From the NCBI RefSeq assembly GCF_022698145.1, contig NZ_JALDAX010000002.1, positions 558,001 through 622,000 of the forward strand: 64,000 nt of DNA, written 5' to 3'. This DNA comes from Streptomyces spinosisporus. Its GTDB lineage: Bacteria; Actinomycetota; Actinomycetes; Streptomycetales; Streptomycetaceae. A program made the translations under genes and the position numbers. The notes under the pieces are model-generated. The model worked only from the letters and a program-made list of their open reading frames with translations. It was not told the DNA's origin and ran no database searches. Positions 1 to 9,380 of the stretch are shown here, piece after piece; position 1 is the first letter of the stretch; every line of letters begins with the position of its first letter.

Positions 1-1
1 C

Positions 2-844
2 ACGGAGCGCGCCCCCGACAACCACCCCGACCCGCTCGGCACCCTGCTGCTCACCGCGGCCCTGGTCGCCCTTCTGTTCGGCATCATCGAAGGCCCGGCG
101 TACGGCTGGGGTTCACCGCGCATCGTGGGTGTCTTCGTCGCGGGTGCGGTGCTGATGACCGCCTTCACGCTGCACGCCCTGCGCTCCCGCACCCCGCTGT
201 TCGACCCGCGTGTCTTCAAGTCCCGCCAGATGCGCGCCACTTCACTGGGCATGGCCACCGGCTTCTTCGGCCTGTTCTCGCTCTTCTACGTCAACTCGCA
301 GTATCTGCAGGGCGTGAAGGGCTACGGCCCGGCCGCCACCGGTGTCGCGATCCTCCCGCTGATCGTCGGCATGGCCCTGGTGCCGCGGCTGGCGGCGCGC
401 TGGGCCTCGTATCCGCGCCCGGTCATCGGCGGCGGCCTCGCCCTGATCGGCCTGGGTCTGCTCGGCGCGTCCACGGCGGACGCGGGCACGCCCTACCCGG
501 CGTACGCCTGCTGGCTGCTGGTCATCTCGGCCGGTACGGGCCTGTCGATGCCCGCGCTCACGCTCGGCGTGGTCACCGCGCTGCCCGCCGGGCAGGCGGG
601 CCTGGGCTCCGGGCTCGGCACCTCGGCCCGCGAGGTCGGCGCGGCCCTCGGCATCGCCGTCACCGGCACGGTCCTGGCCGCGCACCCCGACTTCCCCCAC
701 GGCATGGGCCCGGCACTGCGGACGGTGGCTCTGCTGGTCCTCGCGGCGACGGCGGCGGTCGTGGCCGGTTACGGCCGGCGCACGAAAACACGCACTATCG
801 CGTTCGGCGAAGAACGCGTACTATCGCGTTCGGCAAGGTCATGA
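2..844 (+). CDS. MFS transporter, C-terminal part (5' end outside window)
   Basis: The reading frame is open from the left edge, so the start lies upstream. About 280 residues are visible, made of alternating hydrophobic segments with short loops, for example LLLTAALVALLFGIIEG, then GFFGLFSLFYVNSQYLQG. The motif GPAATGVAILPLIVG and the tail GQAGLGSGLGTSAREVGAALGIAVTGT are typical of the second half of 14-TM drug:proton antiporters of the DHA2 (EmrB/QacA) type. The substrate cannot be read from the sequence. The adjoining siderophore-interacting gene makes iron or siderophore export worth considering, but that is inference. The last codons run through a repeated DNA motif that probably serves the next gene. 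Confidence 0.85.
   Translation, partial: TERAPDNHPDPLGTLLLTAALVALLFGIIEGPAYGWGSPRIVGVFVAGAVLMTAFTLHALRSRTPLFDPRVFKSRQMRATSLGMATGFFGLFSLFYVNSQYLQGVKGYGPAATGVAILPLIVGMALVPRLAARWASYPRPVIGGGLALIGLGLLGASTADAGTPYPAYACWLLVISAGTGLSMPALTLGVVTALPAGQAGLGSGLGTSAREVGAALGIAVTGTVLAAHPDFPHGMGPALRTVALLVLAATAAVVAGYGRRTKTRTIAFGEERVLSRSARS
794..834. promoter_or_regulatory. Direct-repeat operator candidate before the siderophore-interacting gene
   Basis: The 15-mer ACTATCGCGTTCGGC occurs exactly at 794-808 and 820-834, 26 bp apart (about 2.5 helical turns). Between them lies an inverted repeat, CGCGTTC (799-805) and GAACGCG (812-818). The block sits at the 3' end of the MFS gene and ends 56 bp before the next start. 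The arrangement looks like a repressor operator, but the regulator is not visible here. Confidence 0.45.
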
Positions 845-889
845 CCCCCAACTCCCCTTGCCCGCCTGCACGTTCCGAGGAGCCGCCCC

Positions 890-1579
890 ATGCCCGCGCT
901 GCTCTCCCCGGTCCTGGACCTGCTGACGCTCCAGGGCACGATCACCGAGACCGAAGCGGTCGCCGCCCGCATCCGCCGTCTGCGCATCGAGGGCGAGGCC
1001 CTGTCCGCGCTGTCCGTCCTGCCGGGCCAGCAGGTGCGGGTCATGGTCGGCGGCGGTCTGACCCTGCGCACGTACTCGATCTGGCGCTACGACCCGGCCG
1101 GAGCCGTCGAGTTGTGCGTGCTGGACCACTCCGCGGGCGGGCCCGGGGCGCGGTGGGGGCACGGCGCCGCGGTGGGTGACCGGGTCCGGCTGCGCAAGCC
1201 GGAGGGGACGTTCGTGCTGCGGCCCGACGCCGCCCACCATGTTTTCGTAGGCGACGAGACGGCGTCCGTGGCCTTCGGCGCGATGCTCGCCGCGCTGCCC
1301 GAGGACGCGCGGATCTCCGGCTGTGTGCAGACCGAGACGGCGGCCGACCGGCTGCGTCTCCCGCACGGCGACCGCCTCGACTGGTCGCTGCGCGCGGACG
1401 GTTCACTCGCCGACGCCGTACGGCACCTGGCCCCCGCACCGGGCGGGATCGCCTACGTCGCCGGGGAGGCACGCACGGTGCAGCAGGTGCGGCAGGTGCT
1501 GGTCCGGGAGGCGGGCTGGGACCGCAGGTCCGTGCTCACCAAGCCGTTCTGGGCACCGGGCAAGCGCGGCATGGAGTAA
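890..1579 (+). CDS. Siderophore-interacting FAD-binding protein
   Basis: 229 residues with the layout of the siderophore-interacting (SIP/ViuB) family. An N-terminal FAD-binding barrel includes LTLRTYSIWRYD, where the RxYS-type motif binds flavin. The C-terminal NAD(P)H-binding half contains HHVFVGDETASVAFGAMLAALP and IAYVAGEARTVQQVRQVLVREAGWDR. Family members reduce ferric siderophores in the cytoplasm to release iron. The ATG start is supported by GAGGAG 8-12 bases upstream. The gene follows the MFS gene in the same orientation with only 45 bp between them, so co-transcription is possible. It is convergent with the next gene, only 11 bp away. Confidence 0.88.
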   Translation: MPALLSPVLDLLTLQGTITETEAVAARIRRLRIEGEALSALSVLPGQQVRVMVGGGLTLRTYSIWRYDPAGAVELCVLDHSAGGPGARWGHGAAVGDRVRLRKPEGTFVLRPDAAHHVFVGDETASVAFGAMLAALPEDARISGCVQTETAADRLRLPHGDRLDWSLRADGSLADAVRHLAPAPGGIAYVAGEARTVQQVRQVLVREAGWDRRSVLTKPFWAPGKRGME

Positions 1580-1590
1580 GGGAGCAGCAG

Positions 1591-2586
1591 TTAGCCGCAC
1601 TGCGCGCCGGTCGGGCAGAAGGAGCGCACCGCCGTCGCGAGCGGCTCGCGCACCTGCTCCGCGTCCGCGCCCGCGGGTCCGCTGGAGCGGATCGCGTACA
1701 GCGTGCCGTCGGCGGCCCGGAAGCGGTGGTCGATGACCTGGCGGGGGCCTTCCGCGCCCTTCTCGGTGGAGTCGTAGCGGTAGAACAGTTCGGCCCAGGT
1801 GTCGCCGCGGTCGCGTTCGAGGACCTGGAAGCCGGGGAGCTTCCGGAAGCCGAACCCGGAGTCGGTCTCGGCCAGGGTCAGGGACTCGTAGGGAGTCGCC
1901 TCGGTGACCTCGAAGATCTGCAGCTGACGGCCGCCGGACGGGGCGTCGTAGTAGACGACGGGGGCCAGCTTGCCCTGCTGCTGGCGGCGGGACCAGCCCT
2001 CGGGGACGTCGACCGAGTAGCCGACCGGATCCTGGGCGCGGCGGTAGCCGACCGAGGGCGAGGCGGACTCGAGCGTCGAGGCCGTCGCACTGCCGCTGGG
2101 CGTCGGGGTGTCGCTGGGCTCCGGGCTCTGCGACGGCGTGGTGGTGACCGTGACACTGACGCTCGTGCCCGGAGTGGCCTTGTCGCCGGTCGAGTTGTCG
2201 CGGGTGAGATACCACGCGCCCGCTCCGGCGCCCGCGCCGATGACGGCCACGGCGGTGAAGGCGAGCAGCAGATTGCGGGCTCCGCGGCGGGGCGCGGGGG
2301 CGACCGCCGGGGTCGGGACCGTCGTCGGTACGGGGCTCACCCCCGGGCCCGGAGGGGGCGGCGGCGGGGGCGGCGGCCAGGCCGACGGACGCGGGTTGCC
2401 GGTGTGGGTCTCCGCGGACGCCCACGGCGGCGGGGCCTGCCCGGCCTGTGTCTCGGCGGACGCCCACGGCGGCACGGATCCCGGCGGCCGGGTGGACCAT
2501 GCCGCCTGGCCTCTCTCCTCGCTGGGCTCGCGCTCCGGACCCGAACCGGAGTGGCGACCTTCGTCGTAGCCGTCCCAACCGTTCAT
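1591..2586 (-). CDS. Membrane-anchored protein with kinase-type extracytoplasmic sensor domain
   Basis: 331 residues. The cytoplasmic N-terminus is about 95 residues rich in Pro and Gly. One membrane segment follows at about 98-120 (NLLLAFTAVAVIGAGAGAGAWYL), then a Ser/Thr/Pro linker. The extracytoplasmic domain begins GYRRAQDPVGYSVDVPEGW and ends in AVRSFCPTGAQCG. That domain resembles the extracytoplasmic part of the Ser/Thr kinases at the right end of the window, but no kinase domain is attached here. The start at 2586 is preferred over a GTG 18 bases upstream because GGGGGC sits about 10 bases before the ATG. The C-terminal cysteine pair may form a disulfide. Function unknown. Confidence 0.75.
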   Translation of the reverse strand: MNGWDGYDEGRHSGSGPEREPSEERGQAAWSTRPPGSVPPWASAETQAGQAPPPWASAETHTGNPRPSAWPPPPPPPPPGPGVSPVPTTVPTPAVAPAPRRGARNLLLAFTAVAVIGAGAGAGAWYLTRDNSTGDKATPGTSVSVTVTTTPSQSPEPSDTPTPSGSATASTLESASPSVGYRRAQDPVGYSVDVPEGWSRRQQQGKLAPVVYYDAPSGGRQLQIFEVTEATPYESLTLAETDSGFGFRKLPGFQVLERDRGDTWAELFYRYDSTEKGAEGPRQVIDHRFRAADGTLYAIRSSGPAGADAEQVREPLATAVRSFCPTGAQCG

Positions 2587-2645
2587 GACATGCCCCCGAA
2601 TCACCCCATTGGGTATCGCTGTCAGACGGTAGCGGCGAAAACGGC

Positions 2646-2685
2646 CACGGGCCCCGTTCCGGCGAGAACCGGAACGGGGCCCGTG
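2646..2685. terminator. Strong hairpin terminator downstream of mdh
   Basis: Perfect 17-bp arms (2646-2662 and 2669-2685; left arm CACGGGCCCCGTTCCGG) with a six-base loop. It lies between the start of the sensor-domain gene and the stop of mdh and would end mdh transcripts. No T-run follows, as usual in Streptomyces. Confidence 0.8.
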
Positions 2686-2720
2686 CAGGGTCGTGACGAA
2701 ACCGTGAAGGGCTCGGACGC

Positions 2721-3842
<1,122 letters not shown>

Positions 3843-4073
3843 CCACCGGTCAGGCTATCGCGCATCCCCGATCCCGGACGTCCGGGTCCGTGTGGCCCGT
3901 CCCACAGAGCATGCCCCGTACGAAGAAATCCCGGGCGGCAGGAATAGTCCCTTCCAACCCGGGCACGCGAACCGTTACCCCCACGGGGTCCGGCACCGTC
4001 GGTCCCACCGGCGGCCGCCTCTGTCCCCCCTCTCCCGGACGGGCGGCCGCCCCCTCTGCCGGCCGGCACTCCG

Positions 4074-5300
4074 CTACTTCGTGCACCCCTTCTGACCCGA
4101 CGCCAGCGTCGCGCAGGCCCGCGCCTCGCCCGCGTCCTTCACCGCGACCATCGGGGTGTAGGCGATGGTGTCCCCGGCCGTGGTGATGCTGTCGTCCTGC
4201 GCGGACCCGCCCGCGGTCACCTGCACCGCATCGCCCTGTGCCGCCTGCGTGATACGACCCCACGCCGCGCCGCACGTCTTGCTGTACCGCACCTCGACGG
4301 TGCTCGCGCCGACCACCGCGGTCTTGGCGGTGGTCACGGCGGTCACGTCCTTGGTGCAGCCCATGGCCTCCGCGTCCTTGCCGGTGCAGGTGGCCCCGGC
4401 GCACTTCACCCCGGGCGGCAGATCGGTCTGCACACTGGCGGACGGGGACGGCTTGGTGCCGCCCTCGTCGTCCTTTCCGCCACCGCCGTCGGTGAGGAAG
4501 AAGACGCCCGCGATCACGACCAGCACACCGACGACGCCCGCGAGGAACATCGTCAGCCTGCGCCGGCCACCGCCGCCCGAGGAGGAGCCACCGCCGGGCC
4601 GCGGACCCTGCGGCGGCTCGCCGTACGGGCTCGGTGTGCCCGGCGTCCAGCCGGCCCCGTCGGCGGAGGATGCCGCGGTGGGCGCGGGCGTCCCGGTCCC
4701 CGTCGGCCGGGCACCCGTCGGCGCCGGGCCCCGGTAACCGGCCAGCCCCCACGAGTTGCCGCCGGAGGAGCCCGTCTGCGGAGTCTGCGAGGTCCGCGCG
4801 GCCTGGGCGGCGGAGGTCCCCGAGTCCCGCACCTCGGGCGCCGTCGGCTGCGACGGCACCGACGGAGCCACTCCCGCCGGACCCGCGACACCCGGCGTCG
4901 CCGTCGCACTGCCGGACCTGCGGGCCGACTTGCCGCCCTTGGCGTCGGCGGGCGGCGCCCCGAACTCCGAGAGCGCGGCCCGCGCCTGGGAGATGCGGAT
5001 GGCCTCCATGGTCATGTCGTGGCGCATCTCCGAACGGCTCCAGGCACGCTCGGCGAGCTCCCACATGGTCGTCAGATGGACCGGGTTGGTGCCCGTCACC
5101 TCGGCCAGCGCCACGATCGCCCCCTTGGGGGCGAGCAGCCGGCCGTTGAGGTATCTCTCCCACGACGTCTTGCTGTAGCCCGTGCGGTCGGCCACCGACG
5201 CGATGCTCAGGCCGCTGCGGTCCACGAGCCGCCGCAGCTGGCTCGCGAACTCCCTGACCTGCGGATCGAGTTCGTCCGGCAAGGCCCTCCAACGAGGCAT
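4074..5300 (-). CDS. Membrane-anchored XRE-type HTH protein with DUF2690 domain
   Basis: 408 residues. The N-terminal helix-turn-helix (about residues 10-65) includes VDRSGLSIASVADRTGYSKT and SWERYLNG. A long Pro/Gly/Ser linker follows, then one membrane segment near 246-268 (FLAGVVGVLVVIAGVFFL). The extracytoplasmic C-terminus has paired cysteines (CAGATCTGKDAEAMGC, CGAAWGRI, CATLASGQKGC) matching my memory of DUF2690. The topology suggests an outside signal passed to a DNA-binding domain at the membrane; that is inference. The start at 5300 has GGGGGAAG just upstream; longer starts would add low-complexity sequence. The HTH half is paralogous to the next gene. Confidence 0.8.
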   Translation of the reverse strand: MPRWRALPDELDPQVREFASQLRRLVDRSGLSIASVADRTGYSKTSWERYLNGRLLAPKGAIVALAEVTGTNPVHLTTMWELAERAWSRSEMRHDMTMEAIRISQARAALSEFGAPPADAKGGKSARRSGSATATPGVAGPAGVAPSVPSQPTAPEVRDSGTSAAQAARTSQTPQTGSSGGNSWGLAGYRGPAPTGARPTGTGTPAPTAASSADGAGWTPGTPSPYGEPPQGPRPGGGSSSGGGGRRRLTMFLAGVVGVLVVIAGVFFLTDGGGGKDDEGGTKPSPSASVQTDLPPGVKCAGATCTGKDAEAMGCTKDVTAVTTAKTAVVGASTVEVRYSKTCGAAWGRITQAAQGDAVQVTAGGSAQDDSITTAGDTIAYTPMVAVKDAGEARACATLASGQKGCTK

Positions 5301-5570
5301 TGCTTCCCCCTCTTCCCCCCGGTTGGTGCTGGTCTTCCTCGCAGATCTCCCGCGCGTGGTGCCCGTTGTGGCTACCCACAGGGATGCGCCCGACAAGGAT
5401 CTCAGTTCCCGGGATGGGGGCGCACGGGAGCGTGCGGGCGGCTCGGCATGCACCGTTGCACGCCGACCCGGCCGTGGTCCAGTGTCCCACCGGCGGCCCC
5501 CTCCACCGCCCGGCCGGACGAGTTCAAGCTAGCCCGCGCATCGCACAACTCCGGGTCAAATCCGCAAAGT

Positions 5571-5586
5571 TGTCAATACGTTGACA
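5571..5586. promoter_or_regulatory. Palindrome TGTCAA-TACG-TTGACA between the two HTH genes
   Basis: Perfect 6-bp arms that also read as a TTGACA -35 element on both strands. The site lies about 270 bp upstream of the DUF2690 HTH start and 60 bp downstream of the stop of the second HTH gene. A wider inverted pair, ACAACT and AGTTGT, brackets the same area. This could be an autoregulatory operator of the HTH pair. The rest of the 5301-5647 gap shows no gene. Confidence 0.4.
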
Positions 5587-5647
5587 CCGCCGACACACAT
5601 GGACAACCCCATTCGTCACGGACGTATTCACCCCACTCAGGGGCAAC

Positions 5648-6106
5648 TCACCCCAGCGCGACGGCGGCGACGAGCAGGATCAGCAGCATCAGGAAGAGGA
5701 GCAGTACGGCATACAGGATCAGACCCACGCCGGCCCGGCGCACGGTCTCCTGCTCGGGGGTGTCCCACCAGGGCCGGGTGGGGTCGTCCTCGTACTCCGG
5801 CGCGTTCTCGTCCCCCGCGGGCCTCGCCGGGCGCGGCCAGGCCTGGACGGCCAGTTCCCAGCGCACGGTGAAGCGTTCGGCCTCCGCGTCCCTGAGGCCC
5901 GCGATCCGGCACAGGGCCGTGACCGCCTGCCGGGGCGGCGGCTGGGTGGCGTTGAGGTAGCGGTGCCAGGAGGACTTGCTGTACGCGGTGCGGGCGCCGA
6001 GTGCGGCCAGGCTGAGCCCCGTGCGGTCCTTGAGGAGCCGCAACTGCTCCACGAAGTGCCGCACCTCCGGCGGCAGATCCTCCGGCAGCGGCTGCCAGCC
6101 GCCCAT
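5648..6106 (-). CDS. Small XRE-type HTH protein with C-terminal membrane anchor
   Basis: 152 residues. The HTH at about 15-65 (LKDRTGLSLAALGARTAYSK, then SSWHRYLN) closely parallels the HTH of the preceding DUF2690 protein. The C-terminus ends in a single hydrophobic helix, VGLILYAVLLLFLMLLILLV, with almost nothing beyond it. The DNA-binding domain is therefore tail-anchored on the cytoplasmic face. The ATG has GGAGGTGG upstream. The two genes look like a duplication in which only one kept an extracytoplasmic domain. DNA target unknown. Confidence 0.8.
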   Translation of the reverse strand: MGGWQPLPEDLPPEVRHFVEQLRLLKDRTGLSLAALGARTAYSKSSWHRYLNATQPPPRQAVTALCRIAGLRDAEAERFTVRWELAVQAWPRPARPAGDENAPEYEDDPTRPWWDTPEQETVRRAGVGLILYAVLLLFLMLLILLVAAVALG

Positions 6107-6261
6107 CGCCCACCTCCACGGCTTCCTCGCTCTTGTCCGGTCTGGTCAGGTGACGACGCCGGAGTGCCGATGGTTCCCGAGTTGCGGAACGGTCACCTCC
6201 GTGCCACAGCGCACTGACAGCCGTTGAACAGGCCGTTCGCCGTGCACGAGGGTGGGTGCAG

Positions 6262-6303
6262 GCGCCGGTCCGTCCTTGCTCGGGGGAGAGGACGGGCCGG
6301 CGC
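6262..6303. terminator. Terminator of the folD-DUF3017 operon
   Basis: Arms GCGCCGGTCCGTCC (6262-6275) and GGACGGGCCGGCGC (6290-6303), with one G-U-type mismatch and a 14-base loop, immediately downstream of the DUF3017 stop on the minus strand. Confidence 0.75.
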
Positions 6304-6308
6304 CGTCG

Positions 6309-6833
6309 TCAGCTGGTGCTGACCGTGAAGTGCAGGGTGTCCTTCAGGAACGGGATCTGCAGCCACGGGTGCGGCTGCACCATCATCGCCAGCAGCACGA
6401 TCGCCAGGCCGAGCAGGCCGTAGGTGACGATGTCCGTGAAGCGGGAGCGCACGGCCAGCATGCCGACGCCGGGCATGACCCAGCGCAGCACGGCGCCCCC
6501 CACCAGCGCGAGGCCGATCAGCAGGGTGCCGTAGCGGAAGAGGTCGAGCGCGGTCAGCAGCAGGCCGAGGGCGACCAGACCGCAGACGGCGAGGATCGGC
6601 CACTGCCGGGCGGGCGCGGGGGCGTCCGAGGGAGCCGCCCGGCCGCCGCCCTCGGGCCGTGCGGTGTCCCTCGTGAACAGCGGGAAGCGGCGCGTCGTAC
6701 GGCGCGGCTGGCCCTCGGCGTCCGGGGCGCTGATCGCGTCGCGCACGGTCTCCTCCGCCTGCTGCTCGGGGTGCTCCACCTCGCGCCCGGCCTGCTGCGT
6801 CGCCCCGTCGGGTCCCTTCGCCTCAGCCGGCAC
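6309..6833 (-). CDS. DUF3017 membrane protein
   Basis: 174 residues. The polar, charged N-terminus of about 75 residues is followed by three hydrophobic segments: [35 protein letters not shown] and [16 protein letters not shown]. The length and position directly after folD fit the actinobacterial DUF3017 family, whose role is unknown. The GTG start lies inside folD: the two frames overlap by 11 bp and GGAG precedes the GTG, so translation is coupled. A terminator follows at once, so folD and this gene form a two-gene operon. Confidence 0.85.
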   Translation of the reverse strand: MPAEAKGPDGATQQAGREVEHPEQQAEETVRDAISAPDAEGQPRRTTRRFPLFTRDTARPEGGGRAAPSDAPAPARQWPILAVCGLVALGLLLTALDLFRYGTLLIGLALVGGAVLRWVMPGVGMLAVRSRFTDIVTYGLLGLAIVLLAMMVQPHPWLQIPFLKDTLHFTVSTS

Positions 6834-7677
6834 TGCGCTCCGCCGCCTCGACCACGTTGACGAGCAGTTGCGCGCGGGTCATCGGGCCGACACCGCCGGG
6901 GTTCGGCGAGATCCAGCCCGCGACCTCGGCGACGCCCGGGTGGACGTCGCCCACGATCTTGCCCTCGGCGCTGCGCGAGACACCGACGTCGAGGACGGCC
7001 GCGCCCGGCTTGACGTCCTCGGGCCGGACCAGATGCGCCGAACCGGCGGCGGCGATGATGATGTCCGCCCGCTTGAGGTGGGAGGAGAGGTCGCGGGTGC
7101 CGGTGTGGCACTGGGTCACGGTCGCGTTCTCACTGCGGCGGGTCAGCAGCAGCGGCATCGGGCGGCCGATGGTGACACCGCGGCCGACGACCACGACCTC
7201 GGCGCCCTTGATCTCGACGCCGTAGCGGCGCAGCAGGGTGAGGACGCCGTTGGGGGTGCAGGGCAGCGGGGCCGGTTCGTTCAGGACGAGGCGGCCGAGG
7301 TTCATCGGGTGCAGGCCGTCCGCGTCCTTGTCGGGGTCCATCAGCTCCAGGATGCGGTTCTCGTCGATGCCCTTGGGCAGCGGCAGCTGGACGATGTAAC
7401 CGGTGCACGCCGGGTCCTCGTTGAGCTCCCGGACGACCGCCTCGATCTCCTCCTGCGTGGCCGTGGCGGGCAGTTCGCGCTGGATGGAGGCGATGCCGAC
7501 CTGCGCGCAGTCGCGGTGCTTGCCGGCGACGTACTTCTGGCTGCCGGGGTCGTCCCCGACGAGGATCGTGCCGAGGCCGGGCGTGACGCCCTTCTCCTTC
7601 AGCGCCGCCACGCGGGCGGTCAGATCGGACTTGATCGCGGCTGCGGTGGCCTTGCCATCGAGAATCTGGGCGGTCAT
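6823..7677 (-). CDS. folD: Bifunctional methylene-THF dehydrogenase/cyclohydrolase
   Basis: Converts 5,10-methylene-THF to 10-formyl-THF, supplying the formyl groups used by PurN and PurH encoded 5 kb away. 284 residues, the usual length. Signatures are the substrate segment [12 protein letters not shown], the Rossmann-like [14 protein letters not shown] and the C-terminal [14 protein letters not shown]. The start at 7677 gives [16 protein letters not shown], the normal N-terminus. Upstream, TTGCACTTGCACAA (about 7755-7768) forms a short direct repeat that might bear on regulation. Confidence 0.97.
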   Translation of the reverse strand: MTAQILDGKATAAAIKSDLTARVAALKEKGVTPGLGTILVGDDPGSQKYVAGKHRDCAQVGIASIQRELPATATQEEIEAVVRELNEDPACTGYIVQLPLPKGIDENRILELMDPDKDADGLHPMNLGRLVLNEPAPLPCTPNGVLTLLRRYGVEIKGAEVVVVGRGVTIGRPMPLLLTRRSENATVTQCHTGTRDLSSHLKRADIIIAAAGSAHLVRPEDVKPGAAVLDVGVSRSAEGKIVGDVHPGVAEVAGWISPNPGGVGPMTRAQLLVNVVEAAERSAG

Positions 7678-7925
7678 GGAGCCATTCTCCCGGATGACCG
7701 TCCCAGGGTTCCAATCCGGGGTCCCGACCGGAAACCGTCCCAAGATCGACGAGATTGCACTTGCACAACACATATGGCTTGCGGCTGGACAAGTAAGTCA
7801 GCGGTAAAGAACGATGGCCGGACAGTGCCGCGGGCAGCTCATCGGGGGGATCGCCGCAACACACCTGTTCCTCCGTGCGGCGCCGCGTCGTCCCCGCACG
7901 TGGAACCAACGGAGGAATTCCCGCC

Positions 7926-8486
7926 ATGAGTTTCGGCGACCCGAACAACCCCTACGGCCCCCCGCAGGGCCAGCAGCCGGGCTACGGCCACCCGCAGCAG
8001 CCACAGCAGCCCGGGTACGGCTACCCGCAGGCGCCGCCGGTGCAGCAGCCCTACGGCGCCGGCGTCCCGATGACGACCATGCCCGGCACGGTCAACACCG
8101 CCCGTGTGCTGCTGTGGGTGATCGTCGGCCTCCAGGCCGTCGGCATGGTCTTCCTGGCCCTCGGCCTCGCCGCCATCGACAAGGCGAAGGACACCACCGA
8201 CGACAGCACCGTCCAGGACATCCTCGGTGACTCCACCGGCATCCTGTGGGGCTACCTGGTCTTCGCGCTGGCCTGGCTGGTCTTCGCGGTCGTGCTGGCG
8301 GTGAAGTTCAAGGACGGCGGCAACAGCTACCGCATCACCACGCTCGTCTTCGCCATCATCACCGCGGTGCTCGGCATCTACCCGTTCGTGGTGGTGGGCC
8401 TCGTCCACACCGTGCTCGCCATCCTGGTGGCGGTGTTCGTCGGCAACGCCAACGGCAAGGCCTGGTTCAACCGCCCGCGCTACTGA
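7926..8486 (+). CDS. Pro/Gln/Tyr-rich N-terminus membrane protein
   Basis: 186 residues. About 50 residues of repeats such as QQPGYG and PQQPQQPGYGYPQ precede four hydrophobic segments (VLLWVIVGLQAVGMVFLALG, WGYLVFALAWLVFAVVLAV, ITTLVFAIITAVLGIYPFVV, VLAILVAVFVGNA). This resembles many actinobacterial DUF4190-like small membrane proteins, though I cannot fix the family. GGAGG sits 10 bases before the ATG. The gene is divergent from folD and followed by a hairpin terminator. Confidence 0.8.
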   Translation: MSFGDPNNPYGPPQGQQPGYGHPQQPQQPGYGYPQAPPVQQPYGAGVPMTTMPGTVNTARVLLWVIVGLQAVGMVFLALGLAAIDKAKDTTDDSTVQDILGDSTGILWGYLVFALAWLVFAVVLAVKFKDGGNSYRITTLVFAIITAVLGIYPFVVVGLVHTVLAILVAVFVGNANGKAWFNRPRY

Positions 8487-8544
8487 GCGCCTACGGCACC
8501 AACTCACGCGCGGCACTGAACAGTTCGCGCCAATAAATCGCCCC

Positions 8545-8580
8545 GGGCCGTGTCTCACCCTTCCGAGGGGGACACGGCCC
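8545..8580. terminator. Hairpin terminator
   Basis: Arms GGGCCGTGTC (8545-8554) and GACACGGCCC (8571-8580), following the Pro-rich membrane protein gene and preceding the FHA gene. Confidence 0.7.
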
Positions 8581-8633
8581 GCGCGCGTCGCCCTACCCTG
8601 GCCTGGATAGCTGCAGGCACGGGGAGACGCACC

Positions 8634-9380
8634 TTGTACAGCATCATCGTGGTACCTCCGCCGACCCCGGAGGAACACCACCGCAACCAGTTCCGGCTCG
8701 CACCCGGCGAGCGGCTCACCTTCGGACGCGCGGCGCACGACGTCGACCTGCGCATCCCGCACGACGGCGTGTCCCGCAGGGCCGGTGAGATCACCGCGCA
8801 GGGCGCCTTCTGGATACTGAGCAACCTCAGCCGGGAGCAGACGTACGTCGTGGAGAACCCGGAGGGCGCCGGGGAGCACATCAAGGTCGGTCCCGGCCGC
8901 CTGGACGCACCGGTCCCGTTCGAGTTCTCCCGGATCGTGCTGCCCGCCGCGGGCGATCTGCTGGCCATCGAGGTGTGGGCGCCGCGCCACGACTATCTGC
9001 ACACCGACGGCGGGCTCGACGGCGCCACCACCGCGCCCGCCTTCTCCGTCGACCGCACCAAGCGCTACTTCGCCGTCCTCGCCGCGCTGTGCGAGCCCCG
9101 GCTGCGGGGCGAACCGCACGCCCCGCTGCCCACGGTGGACCAGGTCGTCGACCGGCTGCGCCCCAACTGGCCGAGCGCGTCGCGCACTTCGGTGCAGTGG
9201 AACATCGACTACCTCGCGGTGAAGCTGCGCCTGAAGCCGGGCCCCGAGGAGGCGGACACCGGGCCGCGGCTCAACGGCAAGAAGGAGTCGCTGGTCTCGC
9301 TCGCGCTCCGCTTCGACCTCGTGCGGGAGGACGACCTGGTGGTCCTCGCCTCCGCACGGTCCGGCCGGGTGGCCCGGTGA
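8634..9380 (+). CDS. FHA-domain protein coupled to the kinase gene
   Basis: 248 residues from a TTG with GGGGAG 8 bases upstream. Longer frames would start inside the preceding terminator. The FHA fold is indicated by LTFGRAAHDVDLRIPHDGVSRRAG, with the GR and S-R residues that bind phosphothreonine. The second half (about 150-248) is helical with an HTH-like stretch (TVDQVVDRLRPNWPSASRTSVQWNI cannot be assigned further). The stop overlaps the GTG of the kinase gene in GTGA, so the two are translated together. The FHA domain probably binds a phosphothreonine made by that kinase; this is inference from context. Confidence 0.85.
   Translation: MYSIIVVPPPTPEEHHRNQFRLAPGERLTFGRAAHDVDLRIPHDGVSRRAGEITAQGAFWILSNLSREQTYVVENPEGAGEHIKVGPGRLDAPVPFEFSRIVLPAAGDLLAIEVWAPRHDYLHTDGGLDGATTAPAFSVDRTKRYFAVLAALCEPRLRGEPHAPLPTVDQVVDRLRPNWPSASRTSVQWNIDYLAVKLRLKPGPEEADTGPRLNGKKESLVSLALRFDLVREDDLVVLASARSGRVAR

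Noticed and set aside
6199..6222. A further TGTCAGTG copy on the minus strand upstream of the small HTH gene
   Set aside because: The hexamer after the 8-bp spacer is CACGGA, which lacks both T positions of TAnnnT, so it does not fit the RecA-NDp pattern.
8550..8633. Earlier ATG start for the FHA gene
   Set aside because: The extra codons lie inside the hairpin terminator of the previous gene; the TTG with GGGGAG fits better.
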